DNA of 19,876 bases from CAYSYM01 sp964435115 (GTDB lineage Bacteria > Chloroflexota > UBA6077 > CF-72). Shown piece after piece: positions 8,449 through 15,170 of this stretch. The translations under genes and the position numbers were made by a program. Under the pieces are notes generated by a model, which was not told the origin of the DNA, did not search any database, and saw only the letters and a list, made by a program, of their open reading frames with translations. Positions within the stretch are counted from its first letter, which is position 1, and the number at the start of each line of letters is the position of its first letter. The stretch spans positions 1 to 19,876 of the forward strand of contig CAYSYM010000063.1 of NCBI GenBank assembly GCA_964435115.1, written 5' to 3'.

Positions 8449-8871
8449 TCAGGCCGGGATCAGCGTGTAGCCGAGCTGCTGGGCAGCCGTGCGCAGCTCC
8501 CCATCCCAACAGGCGAAGATCACGTGGACTGGGGACCCTGTCTCCTGTAGAGCGGCCAGGTGAACCGCGTCATACCCGCGCAGGGCCATCTGCTCTGCGA
8601 GGTCACCGGCGCGACGTAGCACGCTGTCGATCATTGGAACACGGGAGATCTGCTCCCACAGGCGCTCGAGGTTGTCGACGGCTACATTCCGCTGAGATGG
8701 CCCGATGCGCTGATCACGGATCGCGGCTGCCGTCGCTGCTCGCAGCTCGACATAGGCGATAGAGGCGCTGAACAGGGGCTCGCCGGAGCGCGCGAGGGCC
8801 TGCATCTCGGCTGTCCCCGCTTCCGGGACGAGGAGCTTCATGAGCGCGGAAGTGTCCGCGTACACGGTCAC
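8449..8871 (-). CDS. vapC: VapC-type PIN-domain toxin (module 1)
   Basis: PIN-domain ribonuclease of 140 aa; family members cleave tRNA or rRNA in an Mg2+-dependent manner and are held inactive by the cognate antitoxin. The acidic catalytic residues are visible: D6 in YADTSAL, E42 in YVELRAA, D101 in GYDAVHLAAL and D123 in CWDGEL. The start is the GTG at 8869-8871, which overlaps the antitoxin TGA as GTGA (8868-8871), so the two are translationally coupled. The frame stays open far upstream, but that stretch only shadows the antitoxin. The gene converges with typA, leaving 43 bp between the stops. Nothing suggests it is broken. Confidence 0.92.
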   Translation of the reverse strand: MTVYADTSALMKLLVPEAGTAEMQALARSGEPLFSASIAYVELRAATAAAIRDQRIGPSQRNVAVDNLERLWEQISRVPMIDSVLRRAGDLAEQMALRGYDAVHLAALQETGSPVHVIFACWDGELRTAAQQLGYTLIPA

Positions 8872-9137
8872 CGACGCTGCTCGCGTACGTAATCGGTGGT
8901 GGTTTTCTCGCCTGGTAGCAAGGGGAGAGGCTCCGGTAGCCAGTGCACTCGGCCCTTGTAGATGAGACGACCGGCGGCGACGAGAGGTCTTAGGTGCTCG
9001 GGCGGCTCGTCTACATGAGTAGGTTCCAGGCGCGCCACTGGCTTGCCCCGGTCGGTGATGACGACCGTCTCGCCGCGGCGCACCCGGTCGAGGTACCTGC
9101 TGAGATGGGTCTTGAGCTCGCGGACGCCTACGTCCAT
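8868..9137 (-). CDS. Phd/YefM-family antitoxin (module 1)
   Basis: Antitoxin of 89 aa. Residues 1-40 form the Phd/YefM DNA-binding fold, with VGVRELKTHLSRYLDRV and then GETVVITDRGKPVARL, the usual signature. The C-terminal part (about 45-89) should wrap the toxin. Upstream in-frame ATG codons exist (to 9206), but family homology begins exactly at the ATG at 9135-9137. A promoter with TATACT lies so close that the message would be nearly leaderless. The ATG is immediately preceded by one copy of the repeated operator-like sequence at 9138-9146, suggesting autoregulation. Phd-type antitoxins paired with VapC toxins are well known. Confidence 0.92.
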   Translation of the reverse strand: MDVGVRELKTHLSRYLDRVRRGETVVITDRGKPVARLEPTHVDEPPEHLRPLVAAGRLIYKGRVHWLPEPLPLLPGEKTTTDYVREQRR

Positions 9138-9175
9138 TGTAGCCACAGTATAGGAAGCATGTAGCCACGAGGCAA
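9138..9175 (-). promoter_or_regulatory. Promoter and direct-repeat operator of toxin-antitoxin module 1
   Basis: On the minus strand TTGCCT (9170-9175), a 17-bp spacer and TATACT (9147-9152) form a good promoter. The predicted start near 9140 leaves about 3 nt before the ATG. The 9-mer GTGGCTACA occurs twice in direct orientation, at 9160-9168 in the spacer and at 9138-9146 covering the start site. The copies are 22 bp apart, about two helical turns, as expected for two antitoxin dimers on one DNA face. Confidence 0.6.
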
Positions 9176-9195
9176 CGCAGAGGGTGCGCTCGATT

Positions 9196-9216
9196 GCCTG
9201 CCTCAAGCCGGCAGGC
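9196..9216 (-). terminator. Stem-loop after the aldehyde dehydrogenase gene
   Basis: GCCTGCC (9196-9202) and GGCAGGC (9210-9216) are perfect 7-bp complements around a 7-nt loop, 21 nt downstream of the aldehyde dehydrogenase stop codon. No T-run follows on the minus strand, so it is a weak intrinsic terminator at best. It also separates the aldehyde dehydrogenase transcript from the toxin-antitoxin promoter just beyond. Confidence 0.35.
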
Positions 9217-9237
9217 GCGCATGCAGCGGCTGGGTCG

Positions 9238-11718
9238 TCACGCCCCCCAGGGGATCCAGATATTCTTCACCTGGGTGGCTTCGCGGAGGAACTCTTCGCC
9301 GGCGCCCTCGCCCGGATCGAGCCAGGCTCGCTGCTCCGACTCGAGCTCCGTCCAGGTGCGCTTCATGTTCGTGATCGAGGCCTCCTCGACCATCTTTCGA
9401 CCCTCGGCGGTACCCACATACCAGAGGGCGTCCACGTCGTCGTGCTCGGCCAGCACCTTCGCCAGCGCGTCGCGCGCGCCGGTCACGAGGTTCACCACGC
9501 CGGCGGGCACGTCGCTTGTCTCCAGCACCTGGTAGAGGTCGGTCCCACTCAGCGGGTGCGCCTCGGACGGGATGGCGACCACCGTGTTGCCCATGGCCAC
9601 GGCCGGGGCGACCAGGGAGACGAGGCCCAGCAGCGGGAACGCGTTGGGACAGGCCACGCCCATCACACCGATCGGCTCCGGCACGGCCAGCGCGGCTCCG
9701 CGCATCGGTGGCACGTGGATGCGGCCCTCGAACTTGTCGGCCCAGGCCGCGTAGGTGAACAGCCGCTCGATCGACGCCTCGACCTCGCCGGCCGCCGCCT
9801 CGGCACCACACCCGGTCATCTGGCGGATCCGCTCCGCGAGCTCGCGATCCCGCACGGAGAGGTTCTCGGCCAGGTAGTAGAGGACTTGTGCCCGGTTGTA
9901 GGCGCTGGCCGCCCACCATCCCGGTTGCGCCGCGCGGGCCGCCTCCACGGCGTTGCGGATGTCCTTCCGATTGCCCTCGCCCACTTCGCCGAGCACCCGA
10001 CCGTCCGGCCCGCGGACGAGCCGGCTGTAGCCCCCATCCGGCCGCGTCTGCTTGCCGCCGATGAACAGCTTCGGCGTGCGATTGATGGGCGGCAGGGACG
10101 GCTGGGTGTCTGGTGTCAGGGGCCGGGTGTCGGTTTCCCGCTCGCCATCGGCCGCCGCGCCCCGGGGTCGTCGGGCGGGCAACCCAGTTCCGCTCGCCGA
10201 GACGTCTCCCGGCATCCGAGACCCGTCACCCGTCACCCGCGCCGGGGCGCGGCGCACGTACTCCCACAGCCCTTCCCTGCCACCTTCGCGGCCGTAGCCG
10301 CTCTCGCGGTAGCCGCCGAAGCCGCTGCCGGCGTCGAACTGGTTGGTGCCGTTGATCCAGACCGTGCCCGCCTTGATGCCCAGAGCCACGTCCAGCGCCT
10401 GGTCGACGTCCTGGGTCCAGACGCTGGCGGCCAGCCCGTAGCGGGTGTTGTTCGCCAGGGCCGCCGCCTCCGCGGGCGTGCGGAAGCTCAGCGCCACCAG
10501 GACCGGGCCGAAGATCTCCACTTGGGCGAGCGTGCTGGCCGGGCCAACGTTGGTGACGAGCGTGGGCGGGTAGAACCAGCCCTCCCTGGGGCAGGCGTCC
10601 GGCGGCTGCCACACCTCCGCCCCCTCGGCGCGGCCCTGCTCGACGAGCCCCGCGATCGTCTCGAGCTGGGCCGGCGAGATGATCGCGCCGAGGTCGATAG
10701 CCTTGTCCAGCGGGTCGCCCACGCGTAGCTTGGCCATGCGCGCGCGCACCTTCGCCAGGAACGGCTCGGCGATCGACTCCTGGACGAGCAGCCGCGAGCC
10801 GGCGCAGCACACCTGGCCCTGGTTGAACCAGATCGCGTCCACCAGCCCCTCCACGGCGCTGTCCAGGTCGGCGTCGTCGAAGACGACGAACGGCGACTTA
10901 CCGCCCAGCTCCAGCGAGAGCCGCTTGCCGGTACCCGCGGTCACCTTGCGCAGGACCCGCCCGATCTCGGTGGAGCCCGTGAAGGCGATCTTGTCCACGC
11001 CCGGGTGCTCGGCCAGCAGCGCGCCCATGGCGCCGTCGCCGGCGAGCACGTTGACCACGCCGGGCGGCAGACCTGCCAGCTCCACGAGCTCGGCGAACGC
11101 CAGCGCGGTGAGCGGGGCGTACCTGGACGGCTTGAGCACCACTGTATTGCCCATGGCCAGCGCCGGGGCAATCTTCCAGGCGAGCATGAGGAGGGGGAAA
11201 TTCCAGGGGATGATCTGGGCGACCACGCCAACCGGCTCGCAGCCAGGCAGCTCGCTCTCCATGAGCTGCGCCCAGCCGGCGTGGTAGCTGAAGTGACGGG
11301 CGACCAGCGGCACGTCGACGTCGCGCGACTCGCGGATTGGCTTCCCGTTGTCGAGCGACTCGAGCACGGCCAGCAGGCGCGCGTTCTTCTGCACCTCGCG
11401 GGCGAGCGCGTAGAGGTAGCGCGCCCGCGCGTGGCCGGACGTGCGGCTCCACGGCTCGAACGCGTCGCGCGCCGCTGCGACCGCCGCGTCCACCTCGGCC
11501 TTACCGCCCCTGGCGACGGTGGCGAGGAGCTGCCCGTTGCCGGGGCTGAAGGTCTCGAACGTCGCACCGTCCGCGGAGGCACGCCATGTGTTGCCAATGA
11601 AATGGCACAGGTGGCGCTGGTGGCGGTCCAGCCAGGCCATGGCCACCTCGGCGGACTCAGGAGCTGGTCCCCAGACCATGGTCTCGAAGATGTCGGCGAC
11701 GGAAGAGCTATGAGCCAT
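9238..11718 (-). CDS. ALDH16-like two-domain aldehyde dehydrogenase (catalytic domain plus Cys-less second domain)
   Basis: An 826-aa protein made of two aldehyde dehydrogenase units. Domain 1 (about residues 38-492) is complete: PWNFP at 171-175, FTGSTEIG at 246-253, general base E270 in ELGGK, nucleophile C304 in GQVCCAGSR, and EIFGPV. Domain 2 (about 547-826) aligns with the family through CPNAFPLLG and VAMGNTVVAIPSE. It has no GQxC cysteine, and ELGGK is replaced by ELESEQ, so it is probably structural. A low-complexity linker (about 495-545) joins them. The ALDH16 family has this plan. The gene follows deoC by 139 nt on the same strand, so oxidation of acetaldehyde released by DeoC is a likely role. 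I chose the ATG at 11716-11718 (GAGG about 10 nt upstream); a TTG two codons earlier is possible. Confidence 0.9.
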   Translation of the reverse strand: MAHSSSVADIFETMVWGPAPESAEVAMAWLDRHQRHLCHFIGNTWRASADGATFETFSPGNGQLLATVARGGKAEVDAAVAAARDAFEPWSRTSGHARARYLYALAREVQKNARLLAVLESLDNGKPIRESRDVDVPLVARHFSYHAGWAQLMESELPGCEPVGVVAQIIPWNFPLLMLAWKIAPALAMGNTVVLKPSRYAPLTALAFAELVELAGLPPGVVNVLAGDGAMGALLAEHPGVDKIAFTGSTEIGRVLRKVTAGTGKRLSLELGGKSPFVVFDDADLDSAVEGLVDAIWFNQGQVCCAGSRLLVQESIAEPFLAKVRARMAKLRVGDPLDKAIDLGAIISPAQLETIAGLVEQGRAEGAEVWQPPDACPREGWFYPPTLVTNVGPASTLAQVEIFGPVLVALSFRTPAEAAALANNTRYGLAASVWTQDVDQALDVALGIKAGTVWINGTNQFDAGSGFGGYRESGYGREGGREGLWEYVRRAPARVTGDGSRMPGDVSASGTGLPARRPRGAAADGERETDTRPLTPDTQPSLPPINRTPKLFIGGKQTRPDGGYSRLVRGPDGRVLGEVGEGNRKDIRNAVEAARAAQPGWWAASAYNRAQVLYYLAENLSVRDRELAERIRQMTGCGAEAAAGEVEASIERLFTYAAWADKFEGRIHVPPMRGAALAVPEPIGVMGVACPNAFPLLGLVSLVAPAVAMGNTVVAIPSEAHPLSGTDLYQVLETSDVPAGVVNLVTGARDALAKVLAEHDDVDALWYVGTAEGRKMVEEASITNMKRTWTELESEQRAWLDPGEGAGEEFLREATQVKNIWIPWGA

Positions 11719-11857
11719 CAGCAATCAGCCTCGTGTGCTGTGACTACGTTCCGCCGCAGAAATGCGCCCTGACCCACAAGCCCGTCCGCCAAGGAGGACG
11801 TGGAGCCCCGCCCCTCGGCTGGAAGCCGATGGCGTATGGCTGACTGCCGAAAGCTTC

Positions 11858-12904
11858 TCACGGCAGCGGGTGGTGGTGGGCGGCGGAGTAGTGGCCGGTG
11901 GCGGTGTGCCAGAGCTGGCGCTCGATGTCCGTCAAGAGACCGCTGGCCCCAATGCGGAACAGGGCGGCACGGAGCCAGGGATCGCCCAGCTCCTCCTTCA
12001 TGAGCGCCAGCCAGTCGAGCGCCTGCTTGGCCGTGCGGATCCCGCCCGCCGGCTTGAACCCCGCGCGGTAGCCAGTACGCTCGAGGTAGTCGCGGATCGC
12101 CCGCGCCATGATCAGACTGCCGGGCAGGGTCGCGTTGGTGCCCTCCTTGCCAGTGGAGGTCTTGATGAAGTCGGCCCCGGCCATCAGGCACACCAGGCTG
12201 GCCGCGCGCACGTTGCGTAGCGGGCCCAGCTCGCCGGTGGCCACGATCGTCTTCATGGGCCGGTCGCCGCAGGCGTCGCGGAACGCGCGCACCTCGTCGT
12301 ACAGGGCCCGGTAGTCGCCGGTGAGCACGTGGGCCCGCGAGATGACGACGTCGATCTCGCCGGCCCCGGCCGCCACCGATGCCTTGATCTCCGCCAGCTT
12401 CGTCTCCATCGGCGTCTGGCCAGCGGGGAAGCCGGTCGAGACCGCGGCCACGGGGATGCCCGAGCCGGCCAGCGCCTCCACGGCAGTCGGGACGAGGTTG
12501 TGGTAGACGCACACCGCGCCCACCACGATCGGCAGGTCGGCGGCGCCCAGCCGCTCCAGCACGTCCCGCCGCACCGGCTGGCGCGCCTTGGCGCACAGGC
12601 GTCGCACGTTGCCGGGCGTATCGTCCCCCTGGAGCGTGCTCAGGTCCAGGCAGGTGACGGCCCGCAGCAGCCAGGCCGCCTGCCACTGCTGCTTCACCGT
12701 ACGGCGAGCGGGGAGCGTGGCCGCCCGGCGCTCGGCTGCGCTGCGGTTGGTGAAGCGCGCCTCGTGGACCCAGTCCAGGTCCAGGGGAATGCCCGGATTG
12801 CGCGCGTGCCCGGCCAGCCGGTCCGGCGCGGCGAGCACCAGGGCCCCGCGCCCGCCACCGGCCACGGCGAACCTTGACCCGGGAGACGTCGCCCCTGACA
12901 CCAT
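11858..12904 (-). CDS. deoC: Deoxyribose-phosphate aldolase
   Basis: Class I aldolase cleaving 2-deoxy-D-ribose 5-phosphate to glyceraldehyde 3-phosphate and acetaldehyde. At 348 aa it is longer than the E. coli enzyme and nearer the long DERA type; about 70 extra N-terminal residues precede the barrel. Key residues are visible: D185 in GEIDVVI, the Schiff-base lysine K248 in FIKTSTGK, and K284 in GFKPAGGIRT. A His-rich tail ends the protein. Two ATGs compete. The one at 12902-12904 has GGAG 8 nt upstream and is preferred; the other at 12908-12910 would suit a nearly leaderless message. The frame remains open to 14290, but only because of codon bias opposite the regulator and transporter genes. 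It is divergent from the DeoR-type regulator and forms a likely operon with the aldehyde dehydrogenase. Confidence 0.94.
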   Translation of the reverse strand: MVSGATSPGSRFAVAGGGRGALVLAAPDRLAGHARNPGIPLDLDWVHEARFTNRSAAERRAATLPARRTVKQQWQAAWLLRAVTCLDLSTLQGDDTPGNVRRLCAKARQPVRRDVLERLGAADLPIVVGAVCVYHNLVPTAVEALAGSGIPVAAVSTGFPAGQTPMETKLAEIKASVAAGAGEIDVVISRAHVLTGDYRALYDEVRAFRDACGDRPMKTIVATGELGPLRNVRAASLVCLMAGADFIKTSTGKEGTNATLPGSLIMARAIRDYLERTGYRAGFKPAGGIRTAKQALDWLALMKEELGDPWLRAALFRIGASGLLTDIERQLWHTATGHYSAAHHHPLP

Positions 12905-12931
12905 GGTCATGGCTCCGGGAGCGTACCATGG
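12901..12931. promoter_or_regulatory. Inverted repeat between deoC and the DeoR-type regulator
   Basis: CCATGGT (12901-12907) and ACCATGG (12925-12931) form 7-bp inverted arms with 17 bp between them. The pair sits over the deoC start and next to its candidate -10 box. This is a reasonable position for an operator of the divergently encoded DeoR-family protein. No binding consensus is known to me for this regulator, so the assignment is inference. Confidence 0.35.
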
Positions 12932-12948
12932 GGCGCAAAAGGCTGCAA
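12920..12948 (-). promoter_or_regulatory. Weak candidate promoter of deoC
   Basis: On the minus strand TTGCAG (12943-12948), a 17-bp spacer and TACGCT (12920-12925) lie just upstream of deoC. The -10 box is a poor match. It overlaps the inverted repeat at 12901-12931, which would suit repression. Confidence 0.25.
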
Positions 12949-12957
12949 GCGCACGCA

Positions 12958-12986
12958 TTGACGAGCATCCTCGCGCAGCATAGACT
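12958..12986 (+). promoter_or_regulatory. Promoter of the DeoR-type regulator
   Basis: TTGACG (12958-12963), a 17-bp spacer and TAGACT (12981-12986) form a good sigma70-like promoter. The predicted start near 12993 is only about 5 nt before the GTG at 12998, so the message may be nearly leaderless. It may drive the transporter genes downstream as well. Confidence 0.6.
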
Positions 12987-12997
12987 GGGAGATCGGT

Positions 12998-13828
12998 GTG
13001 AATGTGAGCGTCTGCGTGCCGGACTCTGGCCAGGGTCCCGCGTTGAGGGGGGCACTGATCCCCGCCCAGCGGCGGGCACACATTCGCACGCTGCTCGAGA
13101 GCGGGGGGATCGTACGCGTCGACGCGCTGAGCCGGGAACTCGGCGTCTCCGAGGCCACTGTCCGCCGGGACCTTGACGCCCTGGAGCGTGATGGCCTCCT
13201 GGAGCGCACGCATGGCGGCGCGTACAACACGCGCGGTTTCGGTCCGGAGCCGCTGTACTCCGAGAAGCGGCTGCGCTGCGCGGAGGAAAAGCGCCGCATC
13301 GGTCGGCTGACCGCCAGCCTGGTCCGCGATGGGCAAACTATCCTGCTCAACGGGGGAACGACGACGCTCGAGGTAGCGTGCGCCATCGCTGGCCGTGAGG
13401 ACCTCCACGACGTACGCCTGGTGACGGTGAACCTCCACATCCCGGCCGAGATACACGAGGAGCGCAGGCTGGAGATCGTGCTCCTGGGCGGCCTCTACCG
13501 CCCGCAGTCGCACGCCCTCGTCGGGCCGCTCGCGCTGGCCGGGCTGGAGCAGTTCGCCGCCGACATGGTCATTCTCGGCGTGGACGGGATTCACGCCCGC
13601 TTCGGCATCACCTGTCCCAACCCTCTGGAGGCGGCGGTCGCTCGCGGGATGATCGACCGGACCCACGGCGACGTCGTCGTGGTCGCCGACCACACCAAGC
13701 TGGACGCGGTCGCGGGCGCTGTGTGCGCGCCCCTGGAGCGGGTGACCCGTTTCGTCACCGACGCCGGCGCGGACGGGGAGCGGCTGAGTGAATTCCGCCA
13801 GCGTGGCCTGGAGGTGCTGGTCGCGTGA
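12998..13828 (+). CDS. DeoR-family transcriptional regulator
   Basis: Regulator of 276 aa. The N-terminal winged helix-turn-helix (about residues 22-77) has the DeoR signature, including RRAHIRTLLES, VSEATVRRDLDALERDGLLERTHGGA and the typical spacing. The C-terminal sensor domain (about 95-260) has NGGTTTLEVA, LLGGLYRPQSHALVG and ADHTKL, which in the family bind a phosphorylated sugar or polyol effector. The start is GTG at 12998-13000, with GGGAG 6 nt upstream, although the promoter would place +1 very near it. About 20 residues precede conserved sequence, so a later start cannot be excluded. It is divergent from deoC and 49 nt ahead of the transporter genes, so both sides are plausible targets. 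Confidence 0.9.
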   Translation: MNVSVCVPDSGQGPALRGALIPAQRRAHIRTLLESGGIVRVDALSRELGVSEATVRRDLDALERDGLLERTHGGAYNTRGFGPEPLYSEKRLRCAEEKRRIGRLTASLVRDGQTILLNGGTTTLEVACAIAGREDLHDVRLVTVNLHIPAEIHEERRLEIVLLGGLYRPQSHALVGPLALAGLEQFAADMVILGVDGIHARFGITCPNPLEAAVARGMIDRTHGDVVVVADHTKLDAVAGAVCAPLERVTRFVTDAGADGERLSEFRQRGLEVLVA

Positions 13829-13877
13829 GCTGACTGGCACGCAGAGCGAACCTTGCGCAGTCGAAAGGAAGAGTCCC

Positions 13878-15035
13878 ATGCTCCAAGACACCACGCGCCG
13901 CCAGTTCCTTCTCCTACTCGGGATGGGGGCCGTCGTAGGCGTCGGCGCCGCCTGCACCCCGGCGGCGCCGTCCGTGACGCCCCGGCCGCCCGCCCCGGCG
14001 ACGCCCACCGAGGCCCCGAAGCCTGCCACCAGCGCGCCCGCCCCGGCTGCCGCCCAGGCCGCTCCCACGCAGGCGAGCGCTGGGACCGGCAGCATCGTCA
14101 TCGCCTCGCCGCTCAAGGGCGAGATGCTGACGCAGGGCGCCCAGGAGTTCACCAAGCAGACCGGTGTCAAGGCCGACGTGCAGTACATGGGGTCGACCCA
14201 GGTCCTGGCCAAGCTGCGGGCGGAGAAGTCGCAGCCGCGCACGGACGTGTGGATCGGCGCGGGTGGCGTGATCCCGTTCATCGTGGGCAAGCAAGAAGGC
14301 CTGCTGGCGCCCTATCAACCCAAGGAGTTCAACTTCCCTGAGTTCCTGAGCAACGTCCAGATGCGCGACCCGGAGTGGATCTGGACGGGGGCGTACGTGC
14401 TGGCGCTCGGCTGGGCCTACAACACGCAGAAGCTGCAGGATGCCGACGTGCCGGCGGCCATGGAGGAGTACGGAGCCGCCAAGTGGAAGAACCAGATCGA
14501 GATGTCGAACCCGGAGGCATCCGGGACGGCCGCGCTGTTTATCCTGGCCACGCTGGACCGCTACCGCCAGAGCGGGCAGGGCGAGGATGCCGGCTGGAAG
14601 GCGCTGGAGTCGTTCGCCGCCAACGTGAAGCGCTTCCCGGAGAGCGGCGGCGGGCCTTCGCAGGATGCCGCCAAGGGCGACGTGCTCGTGGGCGTCACGT
14701 TCGACCAACAGGCGAACCTGCTCAAGGTGAAGGGCGAGCCGGTCGAGTTCAAGCTGCCCGACCAGGCGGTCATCCTGGTGGACCCTGTGGCGCTGGTCAA
14801 AGGCGCGCCGAACCCGGACGGCGCCAAGAAGTTCATCGACTTCATTCTCTCCAAGTCAGGGCAGGACTTCCTGCAGCTCGACGCGTACATGTCGCTCCGG
14901 CCGGACGTCCAGCCCAACAAGGTCAGCCGCTACAAGCTGGACGACTATGTCAAGGCGGCGGCAAAGGTGGACTTCACCTGGGCGGCCGACAACTTCGACG
15001 CGGCCGTGCGGAAGTTCCGTAGCATGAGCCGGTGA
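13878..15035 (+). CDS. ABC transporter substrate-binding lipoprotein (Fe(III)/AfuA-like family)
   Basis: Extracellular solute-binding protein, 385 aa. The N-terminus carries a Tat-like motif TRRQFLLL (R7, R8), a hydrophobic stretch, and a lipobox-like GAAC with C26 as the probable lipidated residue; the -3 residue is glycine, which is not ideal. A Pro/Ala/Thr-rich linker (27-68) tethers the domain. The mature part starts at SIVIASPLKGE and resembles family 1 binding proteins annotated as iron(III)-, putrescine- or sugar-phosphate-binding (GVKADVQYMG, RTDVWIGAGGV, GAKKFIDFILSKSGQDF). I do not see the adjacent tyrosine pair expected of FbpA-type iron binders. The start is the ATG at 13878-13880, with AGGA 9 nt upstream. 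It belongs with the ATPase and permease that follow; the substrate is not determined by sequence. Confidence 0.88.
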   Translation: MLQDTTRRQFLLLLGMGAVVGVGAACTPAAPSVTPRPPAPATPTEAPKPATSAPAPAAAQAAPTQASAGTGSIVIASPLKGEMLTQGAQEFTKQTGVKADVQYMGSTQVLAKLRAEKSQPRTDVWIGAGGVIPFIVGKQEGLLAPYQPKEFNFPEFLSNVQMRDPEWIWTGAYVLALGWAYNTQKLQDADVPAAMEEYGAAKWKNQIEMSNPEASGTAALFILATLDRYRQSGQGEDAGWKALESFAANVKRFPESGGGPSQDAAKGDVLVGVTFDQQANLLKVKGEPVEFKLPDQAVILVDPVALVKGAPNPDGAKKFIDFILSKSGQDFLQLDAYMSLRPDVQPNKVSRYKLDDYVKAAAKVDFTWAADNFDAAVRKFRSMSR

Positions 15036-15170
15036 GGAGCTGCGAGCTGAGGACTGTCAGGTTGGGGGCTGGGGCCGGCTGAGCAAGTGGGGTGGGGTGT
15101 GGCAAGATTCAGCGCCGGTGTGGCCCACTCGCTTAGCCGCCAAGAAAAGTAAGCACGAAGCGCTCTAGGA
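15036..15170. other. Gap between binding-protein and ATPase genes
   Basis: The gap is 135 bp. Its first half is G-rich low-complexity DNA (about 15040-15100) with short repeated GAGCTG and GGGGCTGGGG units, similar in style to other gaps in this window. I found no clear terminator or promoter. Such a spacer often lets the binding protein be made in excess of the membrane components. Confidence 0.4.

Noticed and set aside
9184..10728. Plus-strand open frame of 514 codons opposite the aldehyde dehydrogenase
   Set aside because: Shadow of a gene with clear catalytic motifs on the other strand; the composition is typical of reversed GC-rich coding DNA.
12905..14290. Upstream extension of the deoC frame to 810 codons
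   Set aside because: It runs antisense through the DeoR-type regulator and the signal-peptide end of the binding protein. DeoC homology begins well downstream, and a good start with GGAG exists at 12904.
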